From assembly GCA_910587555.1 (NCBI GenBank), contig CAJULV010000056.1:1-25810 (forward strand): a DNA stretch of 25,810 nucleotides. The letters are read 5' to 3'. A program made the translations under genes and the position numbers. The notes beneath the pieces were generated by a model. It searched no databases. It saw only the letters and a program-made list of their open reading frames with translations, and had not been told where the DNA came from. Below, piece after piece: positions 14,378-22,501 of this stretch (position 1 is the stretch's first letter; each line of letters begins with the position of its first letter). Source of the stretch: an uncultured Acetatifactor sp. GTDB taxonomy: Bacteria > Bacillota > Clostridia > Lachnospirales > Lachnospiraceae.

Positions 14378-15193
14378 ATGGGAAAGATAGATACTATAAC
14401 TAAGGAATATATAGAAAACCCGGTAGTTTTTGCTGATGCGTTCAATCAATTCCTATACCATGGGAATCAGAGAATTGACCCAACACAGCTGACAGAGTTG
14501 GACACAACAGGAATTGTAATTCCATATGGGGCTGATGGCGCAAGCGTACCGGAGCAGAAATACAGGGATGTACTAAAACTCCTACATACTATGACAGATA
14601 GAAATGCGGCATACTGTGTCATGGGTATCGAAAACCAAGCTGAAATCCATTATGCCCTCCCTGTCAGGAACGGCGTTTATGACTTTCTTCAGTTGTCCCG
14701 CCAGATCAGTGAAGCCGCCAACTCCCATAAGCATGCCATGAAAGAAAAAGCGGCAGGGCAGCCAGACCAGATGCAGAAAGAAGGTGTTCCAACCAATGGG
14801 GAATTTCTGGGGGGTTTTTGGAAAACTGACCGTTTAATACCAGTCATTACTCTTGTAATATATTTTGGTTCAGATGACTGGGACGCCCCCCTTTCTCTAA
14901 AAGAAATGTATTCCAATACTAACAGCGAACTCCTTGCACATGCACCGGATTATCATGTAAACCTGATCGCCCCAAAAAAGTTGTCCGATGGGGAAATTAA
15001 TGCGTTCCACTCGAACTTGCGTGAAGTGATGCTGTATATAAAATATTCCAAGGATAAAGCAAAATTGAATGAAATCATAGAAAGAGATTCAAATTTCCAA
15101 AGTATGGCTAGACAAGCGGCGGATGTAATCAATATTGTTACGGGATCCAAATTAAAATTTCCCGAAGGAAAAGGAGATGTGAATCATGTGTAA
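14378..15193 (+). CDS. Rpn-type PD-(D/E)XK nuclease (former transposase_31), N-terminal product
   Basis: 271 residues. The nuclease core matches the Rpn family: QRIDPTQLTELDTT, then the catalytic Asp in KYRDVLKLL, then GIENQAEIHYALPVRNGVYDFLQ carrying the E-X-Q of the active site. Family members cut DNA and promote recombination, and some have been reported as phage defence. GAAAGGAA precedes the ATG at 14378; an upstream in-frame ATG at 14312 lies before the promoter. Unlike full-length relatives the frame ends at GDVNHV, just where homologues from this lineage continue as an (M)CKA-type helical tail. That tail is present in the next frame and overlaps by 8 nt. Confidence 0.82.
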   Translation: MGKIDTITKEYIENPVVFADAFNQFLYHGNQRIDPTQLTELDTTGIVIPYGADGASVPEQKYRDVLKLLHTMTDRNAAYCVMGIENQAEIHYALPVRNGVYDFLQLSRQISEAANSHKHAMKEKAAGQPDQMQKEGVPTNGEFLGGFWKTDRLIPVITLVIYFGSDDWDAPLSLKEMYSNTNSELLAHAPDYHVNLIAPKKLSDGEINAFHSNLREVMLYIKYSKDKAKLNEIIERDSNFQSMARQAADVINIVTGSKLKFPEGKGDVNHV

Positions 15194-15386
15194 AGCATAC
15201 GAAAAGCATGTATGCTTGGCAATTCAACAGATGCGGGAAGAAAGCGAATTAGTTGGTCAGATTAAAGGAGCGGTTTTAATGTGCAAAAACCTGGGATTAT
15301 CTTTGACAGATACAATAAACCGGATTGCAGAAATGTTCCAGTTATCTGAAAATGAATCTATTAAGACAGTAAAGCAATATTGGTAA
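15186..15386 (+). CDS. Separate C-terminal segment of the Rpn protein
   Basis: 66 residues, beginning MCKAYEKHVCLAIQQM. It overlaps the end of the nuclease gene (ATG at 15186, upstream stop at 15191-15193), an arrangement that allows translational coupling. Sequence and place match the C-terminal helical tail that Rpn relatives have in one chain: an acidic/basic helix followed by a helix-turn-helix-like GLSLTDTINRIAEMFQLSENE. Removing one base near 15185 would fuse the two into GDVN-MCKA. It may thus be a frameshifted tail or a stand-alone regulator comparable to the short intragenic RpnS proteins described for E. coli. No ribosome binding site of its own is obvious. Confidence 0.65.
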   Translation: MCKAYEKHVCLAIQQMREESELVGQIKGAVLMCKNLGLSLTDTINRIAEMFQLSENESIKTVKQYW

Positions 15387-15480
15387 TGGAATACTGCATG
15401 TGCCACACGGGTCCATTCACCTTCCAGTGAAAATATAGAGCTTTTATACAAAAGACGATATACAATAAACCAGATTGCGG
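15310..15480. repeat. 21-bp direct repeat, 150 bp apart
   Basis: ATACAATAAACCGGATTGCA (15310-15329) inside the Rpn tail recurs at 15460-15479 as ATACAATAAACCAGATTGCG in the intergenic part. Two mismatches. It suggests that part of the tail was once duplicated. Confidence 0.55.
15435..15453. repeat. Short direct repeat, left of the XRE gene
   Basis: ATAGAGCTTTTATACAAAA matches 15815-15833 (ATAGAGCTTTTGTACAGAA), two mismatches, same orientation. The pair brackets the XRE regulator gene and could be the scar of an insertion. Confidence 0.45.
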
Positions 15481-15508
15481 TTCCGACATTTTTTCTCCCT
15501 TTTTCAGT

Positions 15509-15520
15509 AATGTATACATT
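15509..15520. promoter_or_regulatory. Palindromic operator-like site before the XRE gene
   Basis: AATGTATACATT is a perfect 12-bp palindrome ending 27 bases before the XRE start codon. Small XRE repressors commonly bind such sites to control themselves. A TATACA -10-like hexamer is within it. Confidence 0.5.
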
Positions 15521-15547
15521 CCAAAATATTTCTTTAGGAGAAATTTT

Positions 15548-15790
15548 ATGTCATATAAGATAAAACAGGATATTTCTATTGGCAAAAATTTAAAGGAACT
15601 TCGTAAAAACGCAAAACTTTCTCAAGAAGAAGTCGCTGCCAAGCTTGAGTTGATGGGACTTTCCACCAGTCGGGAAATTATTTCACAAATGGAATTAGGT
15701 CACTACAGCATTAGAGTCAGTGTCCTCTTAGCTTTGAAACAGATTTACAATGCAGCCACATTTGACGACTTTTTTAAAGACTTATTCTAA
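15548..15790 (+). CDS. Small XRE-family helix-turn-helix regulator
   Basis: 80 residues, practically only a DNA-binding domain. IGKNLKELRKNAKLSQEEVAAKL forms the first helices and STSREIISQMELGHYSI the recognition helix and its Glu-rich follow-up, as in Cro/CI-type proteins. AGGAGA precedes the ATG at 15548. It lies downstream of the Rpn pair on the same strand with its own leader and a palindrome likely used for autoregulation. It could regulate the Rpn pair as well; nothing in the sequence proves it. Confidence 0.85.
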   Translation: MSYKIKQDISIGKNLKELRKNAKLSQEEVAAKLELMGLSTSREIISQMELGHYSIRVSVLLALKQIYNAATFDDFFKDLF

Positions 15791-15814
15791 TGTGACTGCC
15801 TGTATATAAAAAGG

Positions 15815-15833
15815 ATAGAGCTTTTGTACAGAA
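15815..15833. repeat. Short direct repeat, right of the XRE gene
   Basis: Second copy of the 19-bp element at 15435-15453. Confidence 0.45.
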
Positions 15834-15850
15834 AAACAGCTTTACATATG

Positions 15851-15898
15851 TTATCAAAGACGGCTGCAAACGTAGTCACCTGCAGCCGTCCTTGATAA
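15851..15898. terminator. Long hairpin between converging XRE and ABC genes
   Basis: TTATCAA and GACGGCTGCA (15851-15868, one unpaired base) pair with TGCAGCCGTC and TTGATAA (15881-15898), giving 17 pairs around a 12-nt loop. It lies between the ends of converging genes, so a shared transcription end is likely. Neither side has a strong T-run, which lowers confidence. The remaining bases to 16005 hold no gene. Confidence 0.6.
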
Positions 15899-16005
15899 AA
15901 AGTCCCTCGGCCCCGGCTTTATATATGCGGTATTGTAATAAAATAGAATTAAAATTCCGATTAGCAGTTTGTATCCGGTGACGCCAAAAGGTGCAAAAAC
16001 CTTTT

Positions 16006-16881
16006 TTACCTCTCTTTATTCGCAATATAAATATAAGCATCCTCAAGTGTTGCCTCACAGGGACTGCATTCCACCTGGGGCTGCGTTTCACTGATTAATT
16101 TCATCTGTAATTCCTCCCCCGTATACTGTTTCGATGAAACATGATATTTCTTTTCCAGTTCCCTTACCGTCCCTCCCTCTTTTGTCTTACAAATCCAGAC
16201 ATGGCCTCTTGCCTGTTCCAATAATTCCTTCATGTTTCCTGCATAAAGAAATTTCCCATGTTTCATCACTGCAAGCTGATTGCAGGTTGCCGCCAGGTCT
16301 TCCACCACATGGGTGGAAAATAAAACGGTACGCCCTTCTGAAAAATCAACCAACAGATTTCTGATGCGGATACGCTCTTCCGGGTCTAACCCGGTTGTAG
16401 GCTCATCCACAATTAAAAATTCCGGGTCATTTAAAAGCGCCTGAATCAGCCCAACCCGCCGCTTCATGCCGCCTGACAACTGCTTCATCTTCTTTCTGCG
16501 CTGCTCTGACAGGTTTGTCTTTTCCAGATAATAACTGATGCGTTCTTTACAGACCTGCCTGGGTATACAGGATAAATCCCCCATATATTCCAGGCATTCC
16601 TGTACTGACAGGCCTGGATAGAGATCTATTTCCTGGGGCAGATATCCTATTTTCTGACGTATTTTTTCATAATTTTTCTCTGTGTAAAGTATTCCGTCTA
16701 AGGTTACCCTGCCACTGGTTGGCGATAACACGGTTGTAAGCACACGCATAAGCGTTGTTTTTCCCGCCCCGTTTTCCCCGAGCAGCCCAAAGACTCCCTT
16801 TGGGATTTCCAGGTCAGCGTGATTGACTGCCGTTACCTTATTCCTGAATGTTACCGTTAAATCCTCTATCTTCATTCCCAT
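16006..16881 (-). CDS. ABC transporter ATPase of a two-component-linked export system
   Basis: 291 residues. Walker A is GENGAGKTT (residues 35-43), then YLPQE (Q-loop), LSGGMKRRVG (signature), FLIVDEPTTGLD (Walker B and D-loop) and STHVVED (H-loop), so it should be active. Its type, with FGLLGENGAGKTTLMR near the N-terminus and ATLEDAYIYI at the end, goes with ABC-2 permeases in peptide or antibiotic efflux and lantibiotic immunity. Start: ATG at 16881 with AGAGGG upstream; the ATG two codons later is possible. It is the last gene of the minus-strand operon, 4 nt behind the second permease. Confidence 0.9.
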   Translation of the reverse strand: MGMKIEDLTVTFRNKVTAVNHADLEIPKGVFGLLGENGAGKTTLMRVLTTVLSPTSGRVTLDGILYTEKNYEKIRQKIGYLPQEIDLYPGLSVQECLEYMGDLSCIPRQVCKERISYYLEKTNLSEQRRKKMKQLSGGMKRRVGLIQALLNDPEFLIVDEPTTGLDPEERIRIRNLLVDFSEGRTVLFSTHVVEDLAATCNQLAVMKHGKFLYAGNMKELLEQARGHVWICKTKEGGTVRELEKKYHVSSKQYTGEELQMKLISETQPQVECSPCEATLEDAYIYIANKER

Positions 16882-16885
16882 AGCC

Positions 16886-17554
16886 TTACCCTCTTTTCCT
16901 GATGATTGCAGGCAATGCAGCCATTGCCAGGATTCCGATACAAATACAGACAACTTTCCCATATATCCAGCTAAAATCACTGCTGTCCTCTAAATTTCTG
17001 AACGAATAAGAAAACAGGTTCCATGCCCCAAAGATTCTGTCACCGAGGATGGAATTGGTAATCGTCCAAAGCACCAGGCAGCCTCCGATCCCCACCCACA
17101 TATTCCGAAACAGGCAGGAAATCAGATTGGATAAAATCCCCCAGAAGCCAAGCGTGACAGCCATGGCTGCCATATATACGAAAAACCGACACATTTCGCT
17201 TTCCGAGCCGTTCTCCATAATGTATGTGATTGGATTTTGGAATAGAAAAAACAGGCCATAGGAGACGGCTGCAACCGTCAGTAAGAATAGCTCCTGTACC
17301 GCAATCCGACTGTAAATACAATGAATTCTCTTTTTCATAGGGCATAAACGCCAGATTTCTGACCGCCTGCTGACAATTTCCTGCGTATAGGTATCTGCGC
17401 AGAATGTGAACGCAAGGATTGCCATGGGCGCTTCCAAAGCAATCCCTATTTCGTTGGAATAGGCCACCCCTCTGACAAGGCTTAAGACCAGGGCAAAGAA
17501 TACTGCGTAAGCCTGTTTTGGAAAGGTCAGGGAAATTTTCATATCACGCGTCAT
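16886..17554 (-). CDS. ABC-2 type permease, smaller subunit
   Basis: 222 residues with about six membrane helices (AVFFALVLSLVRGVAY, APMAILAFTFCADTY, LFLLTVAAVSYGLFFLF, VYMAAMAVTLGFWGILSNLI, VGIGGCLVLWTITNSIL, VVCICIGILAMAALPAII). The loop TYTQEIVSRRSEIWRLCPMKKR is the charged, cytosolic coupling part typical of ABC-2 permeases. The ATG at 17554 shares its A with the TAA of the preceding gene, with GGAGG 8 nt upstream; this decides the start against longer readings and shows translational coupling. It probably forms a heterodimer with the larger permease. Confidence 0.82.
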   Translation of the reverse strand: MTRDMKISLTFPKQAYAVFFALVLSLVRGVAYSNEIGIALEAPMAILAFTFCADTYTQEIVSRRSEIWRLCPMKKRIHCIYSRIAVQELFLLTVAAVSYGLFFLFQNPITYIMENGSESEMCRFFVYMAAMAVTLGFWGILSNLISCLFRNMWVGIGGCLVLWTITNSILGDRIFGAWNLFSYSFRNLEDSSDFSWIYGKVVCICIGILAMAALPAIIRKRG

Positions 17555-18621
17555 TATACCCGCCTCCTTTTCCAAATCTGCATTGAGAGAAAGAGGATGC
17601 ACACAGCGGCCAGGATAAGGAAACTCTGATTCAGCAAGATCATCGGCGGAGGGGCGGTATCAAAAAATCTTCCCGGGAACCGCACCATAATCGCCAGGGG
17701 TCTGCCGTAATATCCATAAATGCCTTCCCTATTTCTGCTTCCCATATTGGAATATATGATATAGAGAAATAACAGCGGCACAGCCGGAAGCGGACTTTTA
17801 AACACCAGTGAAATCAGGCTGTAAACACTGACAATCATCAGCATGTTCGGCAGGATATAGAGAAGGCTTGCCAATAAAAAGTCCGTCAAATGAACCTCCA
17901 TCTCAAATCCGCTGCTTCTCGTCGCAATAAGGCAAATCCCAAAAAAGATCAGGTTTAAAATAGCCAGTGTTATCAGGCAGACTGCAAAACCACCCCCTGC
18001 TTTTCCCCACAGATAGTTTCCCGCGCTGACGGACTTTGTATGAAGAAGCTCATAGGTATTTTTCCTGGTATCCTGCATAAATAAAGCGGATAATAAAATG
18101 GTTGCGAAAAATCCCATAAACACCCCTGCGAAATCGGCAAATTTTCTGGAAAAATAGTACGAAAATGCATTGTTTTCCAATTTTCCCGCTATATAAGAAT
18201 TGATTTCTTCAGGGCTTCCTTTACGGATGGCCGTATCATTATAGGCATAATATGCACTATTAAAACCATACTTTTCCAGATGGGCGCAGGCTGCCGTAAT
18301 ATCCATCCCCTTCATTTCATCGATTACGGACTGCGCTTCCTCACTGTCCATCTGGAATACGGAAATCAAGGTTTCCCGTATCCGTTCCTCCCACATTTCC
18401 CGCCGCAGCCCTTCCTCCGTGGGCACATATCCGTGAATAACATCTCTATCCCCATAGGTTTCCGGTTCCTCGTCCACAATGGTTTCCCCTTCCTCGAAAT
18501 AATGAATTTTCAGATAGGGGCTTACATTTAAAAATATGATCAAAACACCAATTGCAACGCCAAACCAGAACAGAGGGTTTTTCAGATCATTTTTTACCTC
18601 TCTTTTCAAAATTGACCACAT
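17554..18621 (-). CDS. ABC-2 type permease, larger subunit
   Basis: 355 residues. One helix near the N-terminus (about 17-35) is followed by an exposed domain of about 130 mostly acidic residues, then five or six further helices (FAGVFMGFFATILLSALF, CLITLAILNLIFFGICLIA, LLASLLYILPNMLMIVSVYSL, AVPLLFLYIIYS, and LILAAVCILFLSMQIW near the end). The DTRKNTYELLHTKSV loop is the cytosolic coupling loop. AAGGAGG precedes the ATG at 18621. The large outer domain could bind the exported or sensed compound. It lies downstream of the kinase with 74 nt between. Confidence 0.83.
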   Translation of the reverse strand: MWSILKREVKNDLKNPLFWFGVAIGVLIIFLNVSPYLKIHYFEEGETIVDEEPETYGDRDVIHGYVPTEEGLRREMWEERIRETLISVFQMDSEEAQSVIDEMKGMDITAACAHLEKYGFNSAYYAYNDTAIRKGSPEEINSYIAGKLENNAFSYYFSRKFADFAGVFMGFFATILLSALFMQDTRKNTYELLHTKSVSAGNYLWGKAGGGFAVCLITLAILNLIFFGICLIATRSSGFEMEVHLTDFLLASLLYILPNMLMIVSVYSLISLVFKSPLPAVPLLFLYIIYSNMGSRNREGIYGYYGRPLAIMVRFPGRFFDTAPPPMILLNQSFLILAAVCILFLSMQIWKRRRV

Positions 18622-18695
18622 AGCTTTGCCTCCTTCATGAAACCCACTATAAAAGAAAAATAACAACAGAAAGACAATGAAAAACGCCGGATTAC

Positions 18696-19874
18696 TTACG
18701 CAATCCGACGAAATATTGCTGTCACCACAGCCCCTCCCTGCTCATCATTTCCCAAAACCAGTTTTCCCCCATGCTTTTCACAATACAGCCTGCTGATATA
18801 CATTCCAAGCCCCGCATGTTTCAGGCTGTCTTTTGCATTCTGCCCATAGAACGCTTCCGTAATTTTTTCTGCCTCTTCCCGAAAACCATCCCCGTCGTCC
18901 ATGACACAGATGCTTAGCTTTGCATATCCGATGTTTACCGCAATTGTAATCTGCCGTTTCCCGTAACGCAGGGCATTTGACAGGAGATTTTCCGTTACCT
19001 CCAAAACCACTTCCCTATCCCCGTAAAATTCTTCCTTTGATTCTGACACCTGTAACACACATTGTTTCCCATACTCTTTTTCCAAAACGGCAAGTTCACC
19101 CTGAATATCCTTCTCCAATTGTCCGGCGCAGATATTCTCCGGATTCAGCTGCCGGTTTTCCAAACTGCTCAATTTCCGCATTGCTTCTACAAAGGCATCC
19201 ATACGTTCAATCTGGCGTCCGCTTTCTGACAGCATTTCCATTGCCTGTCCCAGATCAATATCTTCGCCCGGCAGATATTCCGTCAGCATTTCCTGATACC
19301 CTTTCAAAACGGACAAGGGCGCGCGTATATCATGGGCAATGGCCGCCCGCAGCATCTTTTCCTCCTCCACGGTCTTCCACAATGCCTGATTATTTCTGGC
19401 AAGCTGTTCCCGCATCCGCTCAAACTCCCTGCAAAGCCGGCCCATCTCGTCCTGATTCTCATAGGAAATGGAAAAATCCAACTGATTCTCTGCAATCTTT
19501 TTGGAGCCTTCCGCCAGTTCTTCCATGGGCCGCCTTAACTTGTTCCGGTAAAAGAGGAAAACTGCCCCGCAGCTTCCTGCCATAGACAAGATCACCACAG
19601 CATAAGTCCCTAAAAAATCGCAAAGTTCTGACACAAAAACTTCTGACTGGGTCATCTCATAAGAACCGGGTCTTGGAATCTCCACTATATAACCGTGAGC
19701 TTTCTGTTCCGCTTCGATCAATGCTTCTTTATCTATATACTTCCACCAGATACGCCTTTGTGTCTGTTCGGCAATTCTGACAATGACAGCCGAAAGCATA
19801 AAACTGAAAAATAAGGCAACCGCCATATACAAAAGAATGGTTTTTCTCACGGAAAGATTTCTTATTTTATCCAT
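18696..19874 (-). CDS. Sensor histidine kinase
   Basis: 392 residues. Two membrane helices (about 12-34 and 90-109) frame a short outer sensor region of about 55 residues. A HAMP-like linker (NKLRRPMEELAEGSKKIA) leads to the dimerisation domain with the phospho-acceptor His181 in AAIAHDIRAPLSVLKGYQEM. The ATPase part has ENLLSNALRYG (N box), MDDGDGF (G1) and GLGMYISRLYCEKHGG (G2). The ATG at 19874 overlaps the regulator's end by 13 nt, so the two are coupled. It should phosphorylate the neighbouring regulator in response to an envelope signal, possibly the substrate of the ABC system. Confidence 0.9.
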   Translation of the reverse strand: MDKIRNLSVRKTILLYMAVALFFSFMLSAVIVRIAEQTQRRIWWKYIDKEALIEAEQKAHGYIVEIPRPGSYEMTQSEVFVSELCDFLGTYAVVILSMAGSCGAVFLFYRNKLRRPMEELAEGSKKIAENQLDFSISYENQDEMGRLCREFERMREQLARNNQALWKTVEEEKMLRAAIAHDIRAPLSVLKGYQEMLTEYLPGEDIDLGQAMEMLSESGRQIERMDAFVEAMRKLSSLENRQLNPENICAGQLEKDIQGELAVLEKEYGKQCVLQVSESKEEFYGDREVVLEVTENLLSNALRYGKRQITIAVNIGYAKLSICVMDDGDGFREEAEKITEAFYGQNAKDSLKHAGLGMYISRLYCEKHGGKLVLGNDEQGGAVVTAIFRRIA

Positions 19875-20536
19875 CGGTATCCCATCCCCCATACGGTTTC
19901 AATATATTTGTTTTCCGTATATTGCTGAATCTTCTTTCTGATTCGGCGGATCAGCTCTGTAACCACCCTGCTGTCCCCTTCCGCATCATAACCGCAGACC
20001 CTCTCATAAATTCTTTCTTTATCAAAGACCATCCCCGGATTCATGGTCAAAAATTCAATAATTCCATATTCTGATTTTGTCAGCTCCAGATAATCTGCGT
20101 GAATCTGCACGGTCTTCGCCTGATAGTCAATGCACAGCTCCCCCTGGAAGCACACCTCTGTCTTTTCTTTGCGCCGTGTCTCCCGTTTCAGATGCGCCGT
20201 AATCCTTGCATCAAGCTCTTTCAGACGAAAAGGCTTTAAAATATAGTCGTCACCCCCGGAAGAAAACCCGTTTACCACGTCCTGTTCCTCTACCCGCGCG
20301 GTCAAAAACAAAATCGGGCAGGCTACTTTATCCCGCACCCTCCTGCACACCTCTATCCCGTCCAAATTCGGCATATTGACATCCAGTAATATGATATCCG
20401 GCTGCAGTTTTATTTTCTGTAACCCCTCCACCCCATTCTCTGCCGTAATGACCTCATACTTCTTTATTTCAAAATACTTTTTCAGCATTTTGAGCAGTTC
20501 GGTATCATCATCAATAATCAATATCTTATACACCAT
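19862..20536 (-). CDS. OmpR-family response regulator
   Basis: 224 residues, the normal length. The receiver has the acidic pocket IDDD (8-11), phospho-acceptor Asp52 in LLDVNMP, Thr79 and Lys101 in LKPF. The winged-helix effector domain follows from about 128, with LTKSEYGIIEFL and the VWGMGYRW end typical of the OmpR/PhoB class. It heads the minus-strand operon regulator-kinase-permease-permease-ATPase. Its start lies inside the 3' end of the broken exonuclease gene; GGGAAAAGGG is the binding site. Regulation of the ABC genes by this pair is the usual arrangement. Confidence 0.92.
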   Translation of the reverse strand: MVYKILIIDDDTELLKMLKKYFEIKKYEVITAENGVEGLQKIKLQPDIILLDVNMPNLDGIEVCRRVRDKVACPILFLTARVEEQDVVNGFSSGGDDYILKPFRLKELDARITAHLKRETRRKEKTEVCFQGELCIDYQAKTVQIHADYLELTKSEYGIIEFLTMNPGMVFDKERIYERVCGYDAEGDSRVVTELIRRIRKKIQQYTENKYIETVWGMGYRWIK

Positions 20537-21054
20537 TTCTGTCCCTTTTCCCTGATACGATTGTCTTTCTGGTCCTGTTTCCTGTTACAGTGATCTGTTT
20601 CCCTTACCCGGTCTGTGAGAAGCTGAAAAAAGTCGCTGTCAAAGGAAGAAATGACCACCTCTGTATGCTGCCCATAAGTCAGAGCGTAACCTGCAATCAG
20701 ATCATCTGCCTCGCAGTGGACGGCCTCCCTATGCTTTATACCCATATAATCCAGGGCCTTATATACATCCCCAATCTGGGAAAAGGGATTTTCTTCTTCC
20801 GGAACCTGACCATAATCAGCCCGGTTGGATTTATAGGCCGGGTCCAGTGCGGCCCGGGCATTCTCATGCTCTCCGTCAAACAGCACCGCTACACAGGCAG
20901 GAGCGGTCATAAGGATTATTTTCCGCAATGCACCCACAAACCCCAACGTCCCCTGTATGGCTTTGCCCTGTTGGTTCACAATCCTGGAAGGCATGCCGAA
21001 GAACATCTGGAACAGCAGATTGCTGCCGTCAACGATCAAAAGTCTTCTGCCCAT
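20518..21054 (-). pseudogene. 5'-3' exonuclease (PolA-type 5' nuclease), C-terminus lost
   Basis: 178 codons. Residues 1-151 match the N-terminal PIN-like domain of 5' nucleases: VDGSN (D9), LFDG (D60), AYKSNR, CEADDLIAGYA (E115, D117, D118) and SFDSDFFQLLTDRV (D139, D141). In full-length relatives the H3TH DNA-binding region follows (GDTxDNIxGxxGxGxKTA), but here the frame changes after about residue 151 into 27 residues without similarity and ends within the regulator gene. All metal ligands of the first half remain, yet DNA binding is probably lost. It follows the Sel1 gene with only 3 nt between. I infer that deletion or insertion of the regulator-ABC block cut it near base 20600. Confidence 0.72.
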
Positions 21055-21057
21055 AAC

Positions 21058-22293
21058 TCACCTCCGCCTCCAGACCCCGAACAGGCTCTTCTTATAGTTT
21101 TTCAGTTCCTCCAACGCAGGCCCGTAATTTCCCGCAGCCTTCAGATACTCCACGCCCTTTTCCATGTCCTCCCGGACCCCCAATCCCCGGGCATACAGGA
21201 TCCCCAGTCCATAGTTTTTATAGCAGGTATTTCTGCTCCGCTCCAAAAATGCCTTCCCCCGGGCCATGTCCTGTTGGCAGCCATACCCCAACAGATAACA
21301 GATCCCCAGTAAATCATACCGGATGTACTCCGGCTCCGCATCCCGTTCCAGATACTGCACGGCCCGGGCGTAGTCCACGGCCGTTCCCAGACCGAGAAAA
21401 TACATGAATCCCAACTGACGGCAGGCATAGCTGTCGTTGCCATAGGCAGCGGTTTTCTCATAGCATTCCAGAGCATAGGCATAATTGCGCTCCACTGCCC
21501 TGCCTTCCCAATAAATATCCCCTATAATATGCCAGGCCCAGAGATGCCCTGCCTCCACAGCCTTCAGCGCCCAGGGAAGGGCTTCCTTGTGTTTCTCCTC
21601 TGTATAGGCCAGATAGTTGGCATAGCCGTGCATCCACTCCGGATACCCCCATTCCGCGCCCTGCCGCAGAATCTCCAGTGCTTTTGCAGGCTCCGGCGGT
21701 ATCAGCTCCCCTCTCCCATATTTATAATACTGATAATAATTGCGCCCTGCCAGAATCATGCCGCCGGAAAATGCCCTCTCAAACCAGGGGATGCTCTGCT
21801 CCATGGCCCACCGCTTCCAGTCATTCCAGGCATCCCTGCCCAGGAAATCGCTCTCCTTCAGATCCTTAATCTCGATCATATCCAAAAAATAATAGGTATT
21901 CCCGATCATATACTGACAGAACGCACAACCCCTTTCGGCCTTCTCCTGAATAACCTCCCATGCCGCCTGAATGCTGTCAAAAGGCATGATTTCCCGCAGC
22001 TCCGGCGTCAGCATGTCCATCCGCAGCGCCCCCAGAACCGCCGCGGCGCTGCCCAGGGAAACGGCCTGGCGGAGCATGGCATAAGCCGCCGCTTCATTTT
22101 CTTCAAAAGGATGGTATTCCCAACTGTAACAGGAACCGGAAAAGCAGCGGGAAAGAAAATAGCAGGCATCCCCGTCCCCTTCCTTTGCCGCAAGCAATAA
22201 TGCGTCCGCCGCCGCTTTTGCCCTGTCATTGTCACAGCAGTAATAGAGATCCTCAATGGCCTTATCCACCACATCGTTAAAATACTTTCCCAT
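21058..22293 (-). CDS. Sel1-like repeat (TPR-type) protein
   Basis: 411 residues of helical repeats. The pattern G-x-x-x-A-x-x-x-L-G-x-x-Y-x-x-G-x-G is clear in the second half: RQLGFMYFLGLGTAVDYARA, LLGICYLLGYGCQQDMARGK and GLGILYARGLGVREDMEKGV. Earlier repeats are more degenerate. No signal peptide or membrane segment, so it is cytosolic. Such proteins are scaffolds for protein-protein contacts; the partner cannot be named. The site before the ATG at 22293 is weak (AAGGGCG, rather far). The exonuclease gene starts 3 nt after its stop, so both belonged to one operon. A 16-bp purine repeat occupies its leader. Confidence 0.82.
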   Translation of the reverse strand: MGKYFNDVVDKAIEDLYYCCDNDRAKAAADALLLAAKEGDGDACYFLSRCFSGSCYSWEYHPFEENEAAAYAMLRQAVSLGSAAAVLGALRMDMLTPELREIMPFDSIQAAWEVIQEKAERGCAFCQYMIGNTYYFLDMIEIKDLKESDFLGRDAWNDWKRWAMEQSIPWFERAFSGGMILAGRNYYQYYKYGRGELIPPEPAKALEILRQGAEWGYPEWMHGYANYLAYTEEKHKEALPWALKAVEAGHLWAWHIIGDIYWEGRAVERNYAYALECYEKTAAYGNDSYACRQLGFMYFLGLGTAVDYARAVQYLERDAEPEYIRYDLLGICYLLGYGCQQDMARGKAFLERSRNTCYKNYGLGILYARGLGVREDMEKGVEYLKAAGNYGPALEELKNYKKSLFGVWRRR

Positions 22294-22317
22294 GCTTCTA
22301 TTCGCCCTTTCTCTTTC

Positions 22318-22381
22318 TTGTCCGATTTTCTTCTTGTCCCATTTTCTTCTTATTCTGTTCTCTTCTTATCCAGTTTTTCTG
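22318..22381. repeat. 16-bp tandem repeat in leader of the Sel1 gene
   Basis: Four units: TTGTCCGATTTTCTTC (22318-22333), TTGTCCCATTTTCTTC (22334-22349) and two degenerate ones (22350-22365, 22366-22381). In transcript sense this is a GAAGAAAAT-type purine tract ending 25 nt before the start codon. The rest of 22294-22501 is pyrimidine-rich without a gene. Confidence 0.72.
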
Positions 22382-22501
22382 TTTTTGCTCTCTTTCCTAT
22401 CTTTATTTTACTTTTCTTACATTGATGATCTTATTTTCTGAAGTTCTTTCCTTCCGCACTTTTTCCTGCATTTCCGTACCGAAAACCGTAAATAGCAATT
22501 G

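Noticed and set aside
14378..15193. Transposase of an insertion sequence
   Set aside because: The family was once named transposase_31, but it is the Rpn nuclease type and there are no terminal inverted repeats or target duplications around it.
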